Shown: positions 20,755 through 34,068 of the stretch, one piece after another
Position numbering within the stretch: the first letter of the stretch is position 1
How the letters are laid out: every line of letters begins with the position of its first letter
NCBI RefSeq assembly: GCF_964204645.1
Contig: NC_134028.1
Location: forward strand, 17,227,263 to 17,291,262
Reading direction: 5' to 3'
Length of the DNA: 64,000 bases
DNA from: Tubulanus polymorphus
Taxonomy: Eukaryota; Nemertea; Palaeonemertea; Tubulaniformes; Tubulanidae
Program-made: the position numbers and the translations under genes
The notes under the pieces: generated by a model
What the model saw: the letters and a program-made list of their open reading frames with translations, nothing else
Database searches by the model: none
What the model was told of the DNA's origin: nothing

Positions 20755-23390
20755 CATAAATTAAGATGTGCATTTTGGAGTGTTCGAACCTCCCATGATT
20801 TTATATTAATTTCGCTGAATCGTTAATTTAAAAAAATAAAATATGCGGTATCTATAATCGATTTATGTGGATCTATCAATGCATTCTAAAGAAATCTTCC
20901 GAACTGAGGCCGAATTTAATAGAAATAAGAAATTACGTATAGTATATATTCAAGATTTCATTTGGATTACGGTAACGGCCTTTGGTGATCTTCACCGTGG
21001 GGTCATGAATGAAGAAATACCGTAATAGAACTCTTAATATGATAACATGTGTTGAGATGAAACCGCAACGTTTTGACTGTTGACTAACAGCCATCATCAG
21101 GTGGAATGTAGACATTCCAGTGATTTGAGCTTTAAGTCAGATGGCAGTCACTGAAAATCCGAACGTTGTTGTGGTTTAATTTTGATAATTAAATGTCATC
21201 GTATAAAATTTTATTGCGGAATTTCTTCATTTATCGGATTAGTGTTCTATTCGACTACTTCGGGTCATGTAGTCGTTTAGATAGAAAATTATTTACTTGT
21301 CGCCACGGAAGGTATATGCAACCGTGTCAGTCGCTACGGGAGAGATTCTCTGTATATCGGCATCTTAAATTGGCACCTTTGTTGGTCCTAGCCTGCATTC
21401 ACTTTCAATTTAACGTATTGGTAACGTTATTCTTACTCTGAATGCACTTCTGTCGTAGAATATGGTCCGACTGATATAAAAGTAGTTTTTATTTTACGAT
21501 AATTTGAGAAAATGAGTTATATTGGAAAAAACTGATAAAGTACCTTAAAATTCAGCGATTCATTGGCATTTTGTTTCATTGGCATCTTCAAATAGAGTTT
21601 TGAGGTGCTAAGTTTATTATTATTAAGAGGTAATTATTTTTGGTTGTCAGTGCAGTTTGTTTATTTGTTCATCAATCACTGTCTAGTTAGCCAGTGTAAT
21701 TCACCTGTTGACTGATAGCTGCTGCTGGGCTTTTGATAACCTATACAAACAATTTACTCAACAAAGTAGGAAAGCATGTGAAACTGAAATTTCAGCCTTG
21801 CATTCTTTTACTTAGACCAGAAGAGGTTTTTTTATCAAATTGGAATATCTGATTTCAAAACTACGTGAACATCTCAACTAAATTTATTTCAGTATTTATT
21901 CAATCAATAATGATAATTGTTAGGCTTGTTCTCACTAGCATACGCTCAGTAAGTAATCGGTATTAGATTATAATATAATGCACTATTATTTTGATCTCAT
22001 ATTAGAAGTTGTAATATCATTTCAACCAAACTGTATAACTATGAAATGAAATTTCGGTTAAGGTATCAATTCTAACAAGCGATAAAAGGGTTCAATATTC
22101 ATAAACGAACAAGCAGAGAACAGCGTGACAAGTGAACATCACATGGATTATTTGAAAATTGATTGTATCGAAATAAACAATAATTGTAGGTTAATTCTAA
22201 GTATTTTAAATACATTTTTGGGAAATTTTTTGTAGTCTTTCATCCAAGTAAAGAGATCTAAAGACATAATCCATTTCATGAACATATGATTTTATTTGTA
22301 TTTTCGTCTCTCATATATCCTTGAAGACAAATTCATTTCTACAGAATCAAAGATTTATGACAGTATGAATGCACCAGCATGTTTTATAATCGCAAATATA
22401 AAACAAAAATCATAAAATTCTAAATTAGATCTGGCACAATACTTGTTTTAACGTATTTAATCCATAATGATGTTATATAAATCAATAGTTTTCCTATTGG
22501 TTATTCCCATTTTGTTGAGCGTGATATAATTTATGGGGTTCTTAGCAACTCAGAAACTAGGATTTCTATTGACAGAACTGTATTCAAAGCATACAGAGTT
22601 CTGTATACAAAGCATATGTGGTTTAACCTTACCTTTGACCCTGTCACGTATCACTGCAAATCTTAACAGATGTGGCTATTTTGAACAGGAAATTACCGTG
22701 CCATCTCAAAATGGTCATTGTTCACTAGTTGACTTTTAGAAACGATGTGTTTTGAGAGTAGCTATTGTGGTAGGAGTTACTATCACTAAGTCGCTGTTTA
22801 CAATCGGTTGGTTACAGTCACATCTACTGCCAGTGTGCACTATCAAAATGCTAGCACACTAGCACATCAGATGTTTTACAACAGTCACTTTTCAGCAGTA
22901 GAGTCTTTCGAACAGCTTCTATGGAAAACCAACTGAATTGAAAGGTAGACTATTTCGGCGTCAGTTTATTTGTTATTTGTGATAACATCCAGCAGTCAAA
23001 TGATTTCATTTCAATCGTTGCCTCAACTTACAATCGTCACGATTTTTTATATATTTTTCTGTCATATCTGGAACTCGGGTCCCCAGGGCGAATCCTATTA
23101 AAGCCGTAAGACTACATCGAAGTACCGATGACGTAAGCCGAAAGCCGTTACCGCTCTCCGCAAAATAGATTCGTTACCGTAATCCAACTGAATTTTTATA
23201 GAATATATGTAACGAAAATTATCAATGAATCGGTCAAATGAAACATTTTCTTTAGAACATGTAAAATGTGCATGGATTCAGCGTAAATTGAAATCAGCGA
23301 AATTAATATAATAATCAACGATTCAGTGATTCAGCGAAGTTCAAACACCCCCAAAACAATGCACATCTGACTCCAATTCTATATAGATTG
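20755..23390. repeat. Pair of diverged inverted repeats, about 235 bp each
   Basis: The arm at 20755-20990 and the reverse complement of 23140-23390 share, in order: GATGTGCAT, a TGTTxGAAC word, AATTTCGCTGAAT, TTCTAAAGAAA, and TTGGATTACGGTAAC. Identity is patchy, so this is an old pair. It may bound a 2.6-kb non-autonomous DNA transposon. No coding is seen between the arms. Confidence 0.45.
21070..21100 (-). ncRNA. Second hammerhead-like core, minus strand
   Basis: On the minus strand CTGATGA, stem GGCTGTT, loop, AACAGTC, then AAAACG. This is the same layout as at 19270 but with the GAAA changed to AAAA. It probably marks the 3' end of another decayed Penelope-like copy; no protein remains visible upstream. 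Confidence 0.3.
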
Positions 23391-23685
23391 TCATCCGATT
23401 CTAGAAACGTTTTCGTATCAATCATGGCAATGGCGCAATATAAGTATAAGGCTCTCACTTAAACCTCTTTTAAACCCTTAATTTGGAATGTGTTCGATGT
23501 ACATTCCTAACTGTTCAAGTCATTCCTCAATGATAGGAGACGTTTGACTGAAACACTTTTGGATCCTCGTTAGTCAAAACTACAAATCAACCGACTGATA
23601 TCGGACCAGCAATAACTTCAAAAACTGATCAAGTTAACTGACTGATCTTAATCTTGGATTAGTGAATACTGCAAATATAATGCAG

Positions 23686-23850
23686 TCAACCGACCTAGGT
23701 TACAATATTGTAGCCTCGGTCAGTGTATGCAGATAAATCCGCGCAACTCAACCGACCTAGGTTACAATATTGTAGCCTCGGTCAGTGCATGCAGATAAAT
23801 CCAAGCAAGTCAACCGACCTAGGTTACAATATTGTAGCCTCGGTCAGTGT
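23686..23850. repeat. 62-bp tandem repeat carrying the palindrome
   Basis: Three palindrome copies spaced exactly 62 bp (starts at 23686, 23748, 23810). Each has ACCGACCTAGG, TACAATATTGTAGCC, CGGTCAGTG; the linkers GCAGATAAATCC are also conserved. They are inverted relative to the single copy at 12227. Confidence 0.85.
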
Positions 23851-23929
23851 TCCACTGATGAATCATACATTTGCCTCAACCTAGTCTGCCAGGTTACTTA
23901 TTGCTTTGTCTTTATCCTGGCACAATCAT

Positions 23930-26232
23930 AACCGTATTTCTTTTTTCAGCTTTACAACTGATTCCACGAATTTAATAATTCCATTTTCGAATAATAATGT
24001 GTTATCAACTAAACTTTTTGCCAAATTATCTAATGAACTTGCTAGAAATCTATAAGAATCTAAAAATCTAATGCAGCCAAATTGAAATGAAATATAATTT
24101 TCGGATGTATTAGCTAATAGTTTAAAATCATATTTTCTTACATTTGTACCATTCATAGCATTATATTCTTCTATTTCTTGATTTATTGCACCCAATTTTC
24201 CTGATAATTGTTTTATAAATAGATGGGTATCATAGCCCGATAAATAATGAAATAATATTAGTACGAAATTAACTTTCTTAGCTTGTAAATTACAATCTCC
24301 ATGAGCAGCTCCACGATATTTTTAATTTAAATGATCATGATCTCTAACTTTTTTATCAAATGAATGAAAACGTTTTTCACAGTAACAACAATGAGTTGCA
24401 TAATTAAAATCAATTTCATCTTCTCTTGTCATAGCTATTCTTTTATTTTTGTTTAATAATTTTGCAAAATCACTTTCTTGTTCAATTATTTTGTTACAAA
24501 AATTATTAACTACATCTTCACCTCTAAAAGGAATATATTGACTTTGGTATAATTCAGGATATGTAATTTTATGTAAATTCCATAAGCAGTAGCTCTTTGA
24601 TGAACTTTTTTAATTGTGTTTATAATTGGTGGATCTTGAATTATATCTTCATTTAATTCATTTCCTTTATCCATTGATTTTAAAATTTGCTTTTTATTAT
24701 ATATTTCTTTTCTATCTTGATCAGTTAATTCTTTATTCAACGATTCAAAATCCCCATAAATTACAAATGGCACTCTATCTTTAAATTTATGATTAGTAAA
24801 TTTCAATTTATAATCTTTTTCTGTTGGCAATTTTAATTTGCAAAAATCTTTATTATCACATTATTCTTTATGTTTTAGTAATGCATTTTCAGTTCTAAAT
24901 TTAGATAAACATTTTCTACATACATAAATTTTATGATGATGATCACTTTCTGTTCTAAAGAATAAATCAATTTGTTTTAACCACATATAATGTTCATTTT
25001 CATCTTTTTTTGTAATTTAACAAATCTATCGCATTTTCATCATCATAATATTCTGTTAAATATAAAGCTTCTAATGTATAATCTGTAATATTTTCACCTT
25101 TTGTCTTTGGTAATTGCATTAATTCGAATACGTTTATTTTTAAATCATTAACTTTTTCTATTTTAAGAATCATTTTTATAGTTACTGGATATTGATCAAT
25201 TTTATATGATGTTTCATATTTCTGGTAATTTGTTATACTACAAACATTTTCCTGAGTTTAATGTAAGCAACTAATAATTGACCATAGAAAACATTTATTA
25301 TCTTCATTTTGAACATTTATTACTGCTTTTGTTGTAAACGGTAATTTGATATAACTTGATGCTCTAATATCCTTTTCTGTTGTAAAGTTTGAATAATTTT
25401 TAAACATTGTTTTACTTTTTGATGTTTTAATCATTTTTGTATTATAAACATTTAAATCTAAAAATATAATTTTATTCAGTGTTAAACCAGAACCCTCAAA
25501 ATATCTTTCTTCAATATGTCGTTTAAATTCATTAAATATTTTTTCTAATTTCTCTTTTATTTGCGTTTTTGAAATTATTTCTTCAGAGAGTGTTTGAATA
25601 TCATAATTCATTTTATCTTCTGACTTTAAAAAACTTACTTTCCCAGAAATACTAATTTTTGGATATTCAACATCTGTTATCAAATCTAGTATTTTTTCTA
25701 TTGTTTCATTAAATTTACTATAATCTTCTATTGTTGTACCTTTAAAAAATCTAAATATAATAGCTGCAGGACCAATTTTACTGTATAATGTTTCTAAAAT
25801 TTCAATTGTATCTTTTATTTCTAGTGAATCGATATAATTTCTAACATTTTCCATGTAAGGTTTATTTGAAATGGATTTAGGTTTTGAAGTTGATTTTTTT
25901 ACTTGTTGAGGTCTATCATCGAAATAATCTATTCCTAAAACATTATTACTTAAATTTTGATAGTGTTTTTGTGATTCGAGATGTCTATTATAATTCCTTT
26001 TTACTATAAATTCATTACAAACTTCACATTTTATTTCGTCTTTTTTCAAATCATCTAATCGTTCTTTTCTTTCATTGGAATTTTCTGGAGTTTAAAAATC
26101 TATTACATTTTTTATATGATTTGCAGATTTTTCATGACGCGATTTTTGAGATTTATCAATGTATTTTTTTACAACATGTACAATAATATTGATTTTCATT
26201 AACATCAATTTGTTCTGTCTTATTCTCCCCAT
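23930..26232 (-). pseudogene. Polinton A protein-primed DNA polymerase B, N-terminal half only
   Basis: Start at 26232 in TTATAAATGGGG. Two early frameshifts split a zinc-finger segment (YYCTCC...KSRHEKSANH). The frame 26049-25258 then has a second finger (CEVCNEFIVKRNYNRHLESQKH), PYMENVRNYIDSLE, DVEYPKISISGKV and KCFLWSIISCLH. Further pieces give the exonuclease block FVIYGDFESLN (24830 frame), a CxxC...RDHDH endonuclease-VII-like segment near 24340 with a stop inside it, and SGYDTHLFIKQL and QFGCIRFLDSYRFLASSLD (24195 frame). Palm motifs are absent: the gene is cut at the 23930 insertion border. It would have replicated the element. Confidence 0.85.
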
Positions 26233-26251
26233 TTATAAGGAAAAAAAATTA
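26230..26251 (-). promoter_or_regulatory. T-run plus TAAATG start element, polB gene
   Basis: The minus strand reads ATAATTTTTTTTCCTTATAA then ATG. It shows that the motif is not restricted to virion genes. The B polymerase start (57291) has TTAAAATGG instead. Confidence 0.45.
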
Positions 26252-27028
26252 TTTGTGGTGATGAGTGGGGATTACTTCCCTTATATATAACAAGCGCGCT
26301 ATTAACCGTTCTCATCCAAGCCTCACAGCATCTATCTATCCGAGCACAGCTGACACGCAATCACTGTACTACAGTAATAGCACACGCGTTAATAACCGTT
26401 CTCGGTAGCACCTCGATGTATCGATCTATCCACACGCAGCTGTTGTTACGCACACTCACGGTATATGCGTATCACAGAGCAATCGTCCGTTCTCACTAGC
26501 GTCTAGAAGCAATTGTATGTAGTAGGTAGGTCTAGCCGAAATAACGAAAACACACATAAAATGTCTGCCTGCCCATCCAAAAGTTCTTAAACCACTATTA
26601 TTCACTCCAGTTAACTACGTAATTTTCCAAAAAGTCAGTACTTTTGGGGGTGACCCAAGCAGCTCTTGAATCCTCTTGAACGAGTTTGAAGTTTTTTTTC
26701 TACGTCGATATATACCTTTTATACGTTGTCTCTGGGCAATAGTCAATGAATCTGATTCAAGATCTAGAGCACTACGAACCAAATCAATGTGATTGTTGCT
26801 TGACCAAAGAATTTCGATTATCTGTCTTATTTGGTGTTGATTTATTGCGAAGTTTTGATGATAGAACAGAATGACGACAAATTGATAGATGACTGGTCGA
26901 AACAGGAAGTGAACAATTCAACACAGCAAATTTATTTTAATATAGAATACTCATGGTGACATCTTGTGGGCCCGATGATAACTATCTGAACCGATTTCAT
27001 CAACTGTTAAAACGCCGTGTGAACGCAT
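26252..27028. other. Non-coding stretch between polB and right terminal repeat of A
   Basis: About 780 bp of mixed composition without counterpart in B. It contains two or three degenerate direct repeats with AACCGTTCTC and CAGCTG words (near 26295, 26390 and 26485). No gene seen. It may be a further insertion inside the element. Confidence 0.4.
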
Positions 27029-27106
27029 GGGTGTCTCGTACTCCTCGTACTCTGGTATGAAATGAGTTATTTCACTTACACTTTACTCACACTTTTATGT
27101 TTAAAA
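27029..27106. repeat. Right terminal repeat of Polinton A, inner piece
   Basis: Inverted match to about 4166-4243 (GGTGTCTCGTACT, TTTCACTTACACTTTACTC, ACTTTTATGTTTAAAA). The match breaks at TTTAAAA; the expected continuation is found at 43155. Confidence 0.8.
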
Positions 27107-27820
27107 CCCTATTGATATCCGCGTGATTATTATTAGGGTTTTCTGACTTTCGTCGAAAACCCTCTTGTAATTCTGTTGATTGTTATTATTATTATTTACA
27201 TATTTTCCATTTTTTTTCGCACATAAAATTCATCTTCTATCAGATTCGATAACTAACAGCTTCTAATTGAAATGTAGAATTCTGATAGTAATATTACACG
27301 CATTCGCTCCGCGTAGATTATATCTATGCACTCTCCGTCCTATTTTAAACTTAAAATTACTTACTGAAAGATAACACCGGATGATAGTGTTCCGCGGTCC
27401 CTTTCTCTATTGTCTTTTTCCTCTATTGCAAACTCCGGTCCCTGGCGAGAAAGTCGACCACGAACACAGAAACCCGAAAACCAAGGAATAAAAGGAACTC
27501 CGGATTTAAATATGATAATACTCAACTTTTATTCTTCAATTTAAACTTAACTCTCATGACTAAAGCGCCGTGATTACCTTCAAAATGATTTAGAATGCTC
27601 GTCTGATACAAGTATAAATGTTTCAGACAAACAACCATTAAGGCGGATAATGTATTATCGTACATAACGAACAATGCGCGTGTTCTCCCAGGACATGCCA
27701 AGTAACCTACGTATATAAATCGTTTGATCCTTTTTGGAAGTACAATTCAGCTGCGGATCAATAGTAGCAATCGCGACTCGCCCTGTCCGGTACTCCCACT
27801 AACGATAAAAACAGCGTCCT

Positions 27821-27893
27821 GTCCTGTGGCATGTTGGATAAGGTTTTTGACTCCCAACTGAGAGGTCGAGGGTTCGAATCCTAGTGAAACCAT
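27821..27893 (+). repeat. tRNA-derived sequence (SINE-like), Pol III boxes
   Basis: TGGCATGTTGGATAAGG resembles an A box, and GGGTTCGAATCC is a near-perfect B box; between them lies a CTCCCAA anticodon-like loop. The anticodon stem does not pair well and the T stem is only partly paired, so this is a tRNA-derived repeat rather than a working tRNA gene. Confidence 0.5.
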
Positions 27894-30800
27894 GCATTTA
27901 GGTAGGTCACGTAGATGCGCCGGCGCGCAACAATTTGTTTATTAATGAAACAACATGGTGGATGGTTGAAATCATTTTCGGCTTAAATTTATCGCGAGTT
28001 TTAGGACTTTAACGACTTTCACGAAACCATGATTTCTAAAATGAGTAAAATTGATTAATTCTATTCGTAAATCAAGTTACGTTGGCTACATTTCCTGAAG
28101 ATTTCGGGCTCAAATCAACGTGATATGGACAGAAATTGTAGGAATTTTCACACGGAATTTTACTTCCGCGTTCAGTTGACGTTTCGGATCGATGACAACG
28201 ACAGCGGAGTTTATGTATTTTAAGGTGAGAATCCGTTAACCAGGGAATGTATTAAATGATTTCTTTAATAATATGAGTATGGTAGCAAATGAGTAGGCCT
28301 ACTCGGTGAAGCAATGGTCATTGTTGGCTACTTACTTAATACCTAGCTTTTTTGGGGGATGCGCCTATAATAGATTTAGGCCCTAAATATAATGGGTAGA
28401 GCCAGTCAGTGGAATGCCTTAATAGCAGCTAGTTATGGCCTGGTTTACACTGAATGTGCATGACAATTTATTTTGATTACTTTCTTTCCAGCTATTATTC
28501 GTGGAATGAACTGGTCACTACGGCCTTCAATTCCTTTGCGGATTCTTGCAGGAATATCAAACCACAGTGCGCAAATGTATGTTTCAAATTAGGCTTTTAC
28601 GACATTGACAGCCAAAGACGTAACTTAACACTCTAACTTAAGCGCAACTTCTCAGATGCTGTAAGTACTTGACGTTTTGCGTAATTTTTTTTTTGTAATG
28701 CAATATTTGGATTAGTAATCAGTAGTGCTAACGTACATGCAGAATTGGATTCATTGTAATTATGGGATGAAAATTCATGGGCGTCACGAGTCCTGTGACA
28801 TACCCTTGATATGAAGCTTTTTTAATGTTAATCATTGACTTGTTTAAGAGTAAACTGAATAGCCCTAATTCTTACATTTGATTGCTTAATTACAGATGGA
28901 AAGAGGTCAGTTGGCATGAAAATCGACTGTGGCTGACTAATTGGCGCGAGTAACCAAAATGCTTCGATCATCAGGGGTAGACAAATTAGCCGAAGATGAA
29001 TGAAAACTTCACCTTGATGATCATCAGTTGATTTTGCTGTAATTATTTGCCTGGATATATCCTTCATTTCAAAATCCGTCTTCAGTAGAATTTCTTTCAA
29101 TAAAATATTTTGAAGATTGAATTTGAATTGATCTTAAAACCATAGAAAGCATTCAGAAATTTAGAAAATCCTTGACTCATAATCAAATTCTGTGAAGTCA
29201 GTTAAGGTCTTTTTGGTCGAATCAAGCCGAGGGGTCAGGTGACTAAAACTCAATTCCTCACTGTCTTATAATGCCGAGTACGACGGAGTTTACACACTGA
29301 AACACGTTGGGCTGTGTAAGTGTAATTTGGATAAGTCCACAATATAATGACCGCCCTGCCCCGCTGCATCTGAGACGTCAACAAATTAGACTGTATTGCT
29401 TCGATGACAAACTGACTCCTACGCAAGATGACCATCCAATTCAAATGTAAATTAAGAAAGAAAACAACAAAACTAGTTGCGTTGATCAACAAAAATAAAT
29501 CAATAGTTTATTACAATACTTCAATTTCAAAATAAGGATAGCAAAAAAAGTGAACAATAAGTGTGTTTGCCATGCGTCTTTAAATATTTCCCAAGAGTAT
29601 GTCTTTGTCTGGCCACCACCTGCCTCGACGTCAGACTTTTTCGAGATTTTCGCTAAAAATACGAAACAAGACGAAATTGATGGATGGGAATCATACATGC
29701 TACATTCACTTTTACTGCGAACATTGGAAAGAGCTAAAGCAATTTTCTAGGAGGAAAAATTGAGTCAAATGATGTTTCAAAATCTGGACGGGAAAAGTTT
29801 TACTGAATTGTATGGCTAATGGCAAATACATGTTTATATTAATAAGGTAAATACCTGTAAAAGGTTGTATAGCAACTTGAATTGAAGGATTAATGCAATA
29901 GGTCTCTTATTCTAAAAGACGAGCGAGCCATACTTACTAGATTGGTCATGTGAATCAACATCAAATTTAGAACTATCATCCATTTTTAGTTTTCAATCAA
30001 AGACCAACCTATGAAATAAAGTACATATTTTTCTGATAACAACCTGGAATAAATTAAAATAAATCTGAGGAATTCACCAAATTTCTGTATCGAACCCCTA
30101 ATAGGGCCTATATAACCTAAAGATTGATACTTACATACGACAAATTGACGAAGAAATTTCATTTGACAGTATACAAACTCGCGGACAAACTCCCAAAATG
30201 AATCATGTCCTATTCACCTAGAATCAAACAAAATACAACTAAAAAAATTCACAATACAGATTTCGGTTTCGAATCCTTCAAATAGCTGTTTACTTGAATG
30301 AAACGAATTATCAAACTACTTCTGCCGACAGCATACCAACTCGCTGACAAACCCCCAAAATGAAACGTGTCATGATAAACATCTGGAATAAAACGTAATA
30401 AAGCTACAAAATTTACAAAATGTCGGTTTCGAATCCCTCAAATAGCCTTATACTTACAAATGATGGATTATCAAACAACTGTGAACTCCCACAACGCCAC
30501 ATGTCTTTAATAATCTACAGTGAAAACCTGGAATTAAATGAAATAAATCTTAAAATTCCGATTTGAACCCAACGTAGGCCCTCTCTCTACTTGTGGGCCT
30601 AAGATCTTGAAATAGGATAAATAATGTTATGGTGAAAGAGGCATAATGGTTCGGAAAAATTGAATTCAATATGGCTCTTGGCCCGGCAAAGTTTGCTTTT
30701 GAAATATCCTTTTTATTAGGCCTAGTTACACACTATAAAAGCAAATGACATTTTGCATCAAACTAAAAGCGGCTTTGTCGAGGAAAAGATTCGTTTGAGT

Positions 30801-32330
30801 CGTAAAATGTATAGCCTAGAACCAATTTCTTCGTCAAAGCGTGATGCACAATTTTGACTGGGTCTTTTTTCCACGTGGTAGTGGACAGAAAATTTGAATA
30901 GGCCTAAATAATAGAATAATCTTTCTTAGGTTTCATGATAAAGATGCAGCATTAACTTAGATTAATGCTTATCTTTTACAATTAGGCTTATGTTTCAAAG
31001 GAAAACGCCCGCAGTTGGTCGAACAGGGGTTAGGCATTGATGGTAGGTAGAGGGGCTGTGTGTGTGCTGAAAAAACAGAGATAAAAATGCACGGGAACGA
31101 GTTTGTCGAGTGGAGCTTATTATTCCATCAGGGATAGTGTACTATGGCCATGTTATATATCAAAATGTTCCTTATTAGTTCCGCTGCATTGCATCGCTAA
31201 AAACAAATTGAGATAGGTTTCCCTGTATTTTTTTTTAAATATTACATCACTTACAACGATAAACGTCCGTCGCCGACTGAAAAATTCGGAATGACAAAAA
31301 CTTCCGCATTGAGAGCGCCACCGCACCAATTCAAATTCAATTATATGGATCGGAAATACACTCTATGATCTTTAGAACCTGTCTCTGCTGACTAGGAATA
31401 AGATATTTCTCAGCACGAAGGGGGCGGGGCGCAGCGTCACCAGGTCCCGCTACGCGAGGAAGCTAGATTTTCAAAGAAATGAGTGCACGCGTACGGCCGT
31501 GACCACTTGTTAGTGACGTCATCAAGAAGGATGGCTCCAAGAATCGCCACATCACAGGTTACTGTGAATAAATGGGATTCGACCATTCAAAAATTCGAAA
31601 TGTACCTTGTTTTGTAAAACAAGTTTATTCATGCCATTATATAAAGCATTTTGTTTGAAACATTCGTTAATAATGTTTGTTGAGTTTAAAGCCAATTGTC
31701 GTTGTGTAATTCCATACTGGTCACTGATATCAAAGTTTTAGTTTCTGTTCACATGTTTCGACTTATAAATATCCAACTTGTATGTTCTATCTTTTAATAC
31801 AGGCCATGTGATTAATTGCGTATCACTCCGTTAGTTTAAAAAGAGAGCACATATTTCGATATTGTTAAATAATTAACTACATTTTTTTCTGTCACATGTT
31901 GATTTTTACCCATCACTTATAAAATTCAAATGTACGTGATGTATTCTGTAAGCTATGTAAGCTTGTTCTTAAAAATACACTATGAATTTACAATTTGTAC
32001 TGACCATAATAGTTTATTTTTCGTAAATAAAATTTATATTTTAATCAAATAATTTCAAAATCTTTTCTATGCCCTCTGCAACAGAAAAGTTACTAAGGAC
32101 TATTACATATTCAGATGTACGTTGATAATTGATTTCAATCGTCCCTTGAAATAATTATATGAACATTATTTTGAAAAATGAGTAACCCCCAATTTGACTA
32201 TAACTATAAATTATGTTATGTTAAACCGCAATGGTGTGACTTGACACATCAAATGCGTATCCCGGATTGATATATTTCTATTATCCACTTTTCAAATTAT
32301 GAATAGCACGCCTGCTCAGAAAACCCGTTA
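27894..32330. other. Gene-poor stretch inside the 16-kb block
   Basis: No convincing coding frame: the longest frames are about 60-90 codons, without family features. It includes a degenerate tandem repeat at about 30040-30570 (three to four units of roughly 160-175 bp sharing GGTTTCGAATCC and TTATCAAAC). A GC-rich patch lies near 31410-31460. Confidence 0.5.
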
Positions 32331-32344
32331 TCGCTGCTTTGCAG

Positions 32345-32565
32345 CTATATTTAGGGTTTTCTGTTACATCACAGAAAACCCTATTAAGATTCGCGTGTTT
32401 CTTATTATTATTAGGGTTTTCTGTTACATCACAGAAAACCCTATTGAGATTCGCGTGTTTCTTATTAGGGTTTTCTGTTATTTCACAGAAAACCCTATTG
32501 ATATCCGCGTAATTAATTATTAGGGTTTTCTGTTATTTCACAGAAAACCCTATTGATATCCGCGT
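32345..32565. repeat. Tandem hairpin repeats, AGGGTTTTCTGT...ACAGAAAACCCT
   Basis: Four units, each a palindrome of about 30 bp (TAGGGTTTTCTGTTA, loop, CACAGAAAACCCTA) followed by TTGAGATTCGCGTG or TTGATATCCGCGTG and a TTATTA run. A related diverged unit lies at 27107-27170 at the left edge of the 16-kb block. Confidence 0.8.
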
Positions 32566-32589
32566 GATTATTATTATTATTATTTTCTT

Positions 32590-33850
32590 CCACACTATTT
32601 TTACCAAAAGAACATAGGCTTTGTTACCTTACCACTGTTTCATATACAATCCATATAATATCGTTCAGCTCACTGAGATCTACAAATAGCCCGCGTGTTT
32701 TTTCACGAATCATCGTTACAAAAGCGCTGTCGGGCCGTAAACATCGAAAATTTAGCCCCATTCAATGGGGCGACATGTTTTTCGAGTCGTCATCCCGAAA
32801 TCAACCCGCAGGCCGACTGTCACTTCGATTATCAATTCAAGTATAAATGAACTAATTTATTGCCGCAGACTTCACATTCAGTCGCGGTCTTCAAACAGTG
32901 ATTTTAACAATAGCCCATTTTCCTCATCAAATCATATTACCGATACACTGGAAATTTACTACTTTAGATTTTAAAAGCACTGTCGAGCCGTAAACATCGA
33001 CGAATCGACGTGTGTTACTACATCGTCGTTCCGGGGATCAGCTGCGAGTTTCTCCTCATCATGAGAATCAAATCGAGTACAAATTAATTTATTACTACCA
33101 GTGATTTGGCTGCGGGTTTCAAGGAGTTAGTATAACAATACCTATTTTTCTTTACCGAATTAACCGTGTATTTACTAAGATAAATCTTTAGTGTACCGTG
33201 GAATCGTAGGCCTAAACTAAACACGCCGAAGAGATATAGCGGAGAAAAGCTGTTATGTCGACGAGGTATCAAAATAAAAGAATATATTACTTAATTCGGC
33301 CGCGGGCTTCAACCTCTATATCAATACCATCAATAATCTATATTTCCTACAGTACATACCGATCATTGTCAAATGCACAAGGTATTTACTAAATACAAGT
33401 ATATAACACACTCCTATCCGTATGGTGGACTCACTTGACATTCGGAGTAAGCGTTCGCTGTGGGGGAAAGGGATCATTCGCTGTGTCGCTTGAAGTGTTT
33501 ATCGAGTTTGACGCGGCTTTAGGCCTACCGGTACTGAGCTTTACTGTATCAAACAAACACAGTACAATTGTTGCGTTTATTAACGGACTCATTGGATTGA
33601 ACTTCAAAACAAAATTTACGATATTTAGGTGGGTTGTTAAATTCAATAGGCCTACGACCAATCTGTCCGGATGTTAGGCCTACGCATATACATAGGCCTA
33701 CATAGGCTAGTAGCCTCTACTAGGTTAAGCGTTCGCTGTAGGGGAAAGGAGATCGTTCGCTGTGTCGCTTGAAGTGTTTATCGAGTTTTAAGCGACCTTA
33801 AGGCATTAGTATGGTGGCTGATAAGGGCCATGCGTAAAAAAAACACGTAT
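32590..33850. repeat. Dispersed repeat module M, copy 1
   Basis: About 1.2 kb recurring, diverged, at 35700-36800 and 39815-40890. Landmarks: AAAGAACA(T/A)AGGCTTTGTTACC, AAAGCACTGTCGAGCCGTAA, CACGCCGAAGAGATATAGCG, and GCGTTCGCTGTGGGGGAAAG. In every copy the 31-bp minisatellite follows. No coding seen. Confidence 0.8.
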
Positions 33851-33894
33851 ATGCAAATGAGGGCGACATTATGACAAAACGACAAAACTAAAAT

Positions 33895-34068
33895 AACGCG
33901 ACAAAACAACAATTTTGGTTTTGTCGCCCGCAACAATTCATTATTTCGGTTTTATCGCCCGCGACAACTCATTATTTTGATTTTATCGCCCGTGACAACT
34001 CAATATTTTCGTTTTATCACCCGCGACAATTCATTAGTTTGGTTTTGTCGCCCGCGACAATTCTTTTT
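33895..34068. repeat. 31-bp minisatellite, array 1
   Basis: Units of about 31 bp with core TTGTCGCCCGCGACAA, a 7-bp inverted repeat around CC, separated by TTCATTATTTTGG. About five units. Confidence 0.85.

Larger units (their letters stand above)
12057..23930. mobile_element. About 11.9 kb composite insertion inside Polinton A
   Basis: Similarity to element B stops at 12056 and resumes near 23930-23990 inside the polymerase exonuclease region. The block is less AT-rich than the Polinton and carries other mobile elements: a MULE (14316-16965), a Penelope-like element (about 17995-19345) and a pair of diverged inverted repeats (20755-20990, 23140-23390). Palindromic repeats of one family lie near both ends in inverted orientation (12227-12263; 23686-23850). 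I see no coding in 12057-14307, 16974-17990, 19346-20750 or 23400-23685. G-runs lie at 19627-19640 and 20088-20098. Confidence 0.6.

Noticed and set aside
27821-27893. Functional tRNA-Gly gene
   Set aside because: The B box is good, but the anticodon stem and part of the T stem do not pair; kept as tRNA-derived repeat.
28454-28636. Possible host exon with a splice acceptor
   Set aside because: TTTCCAG precedes it, but no family-like blocks or neighbouring exons could be found.
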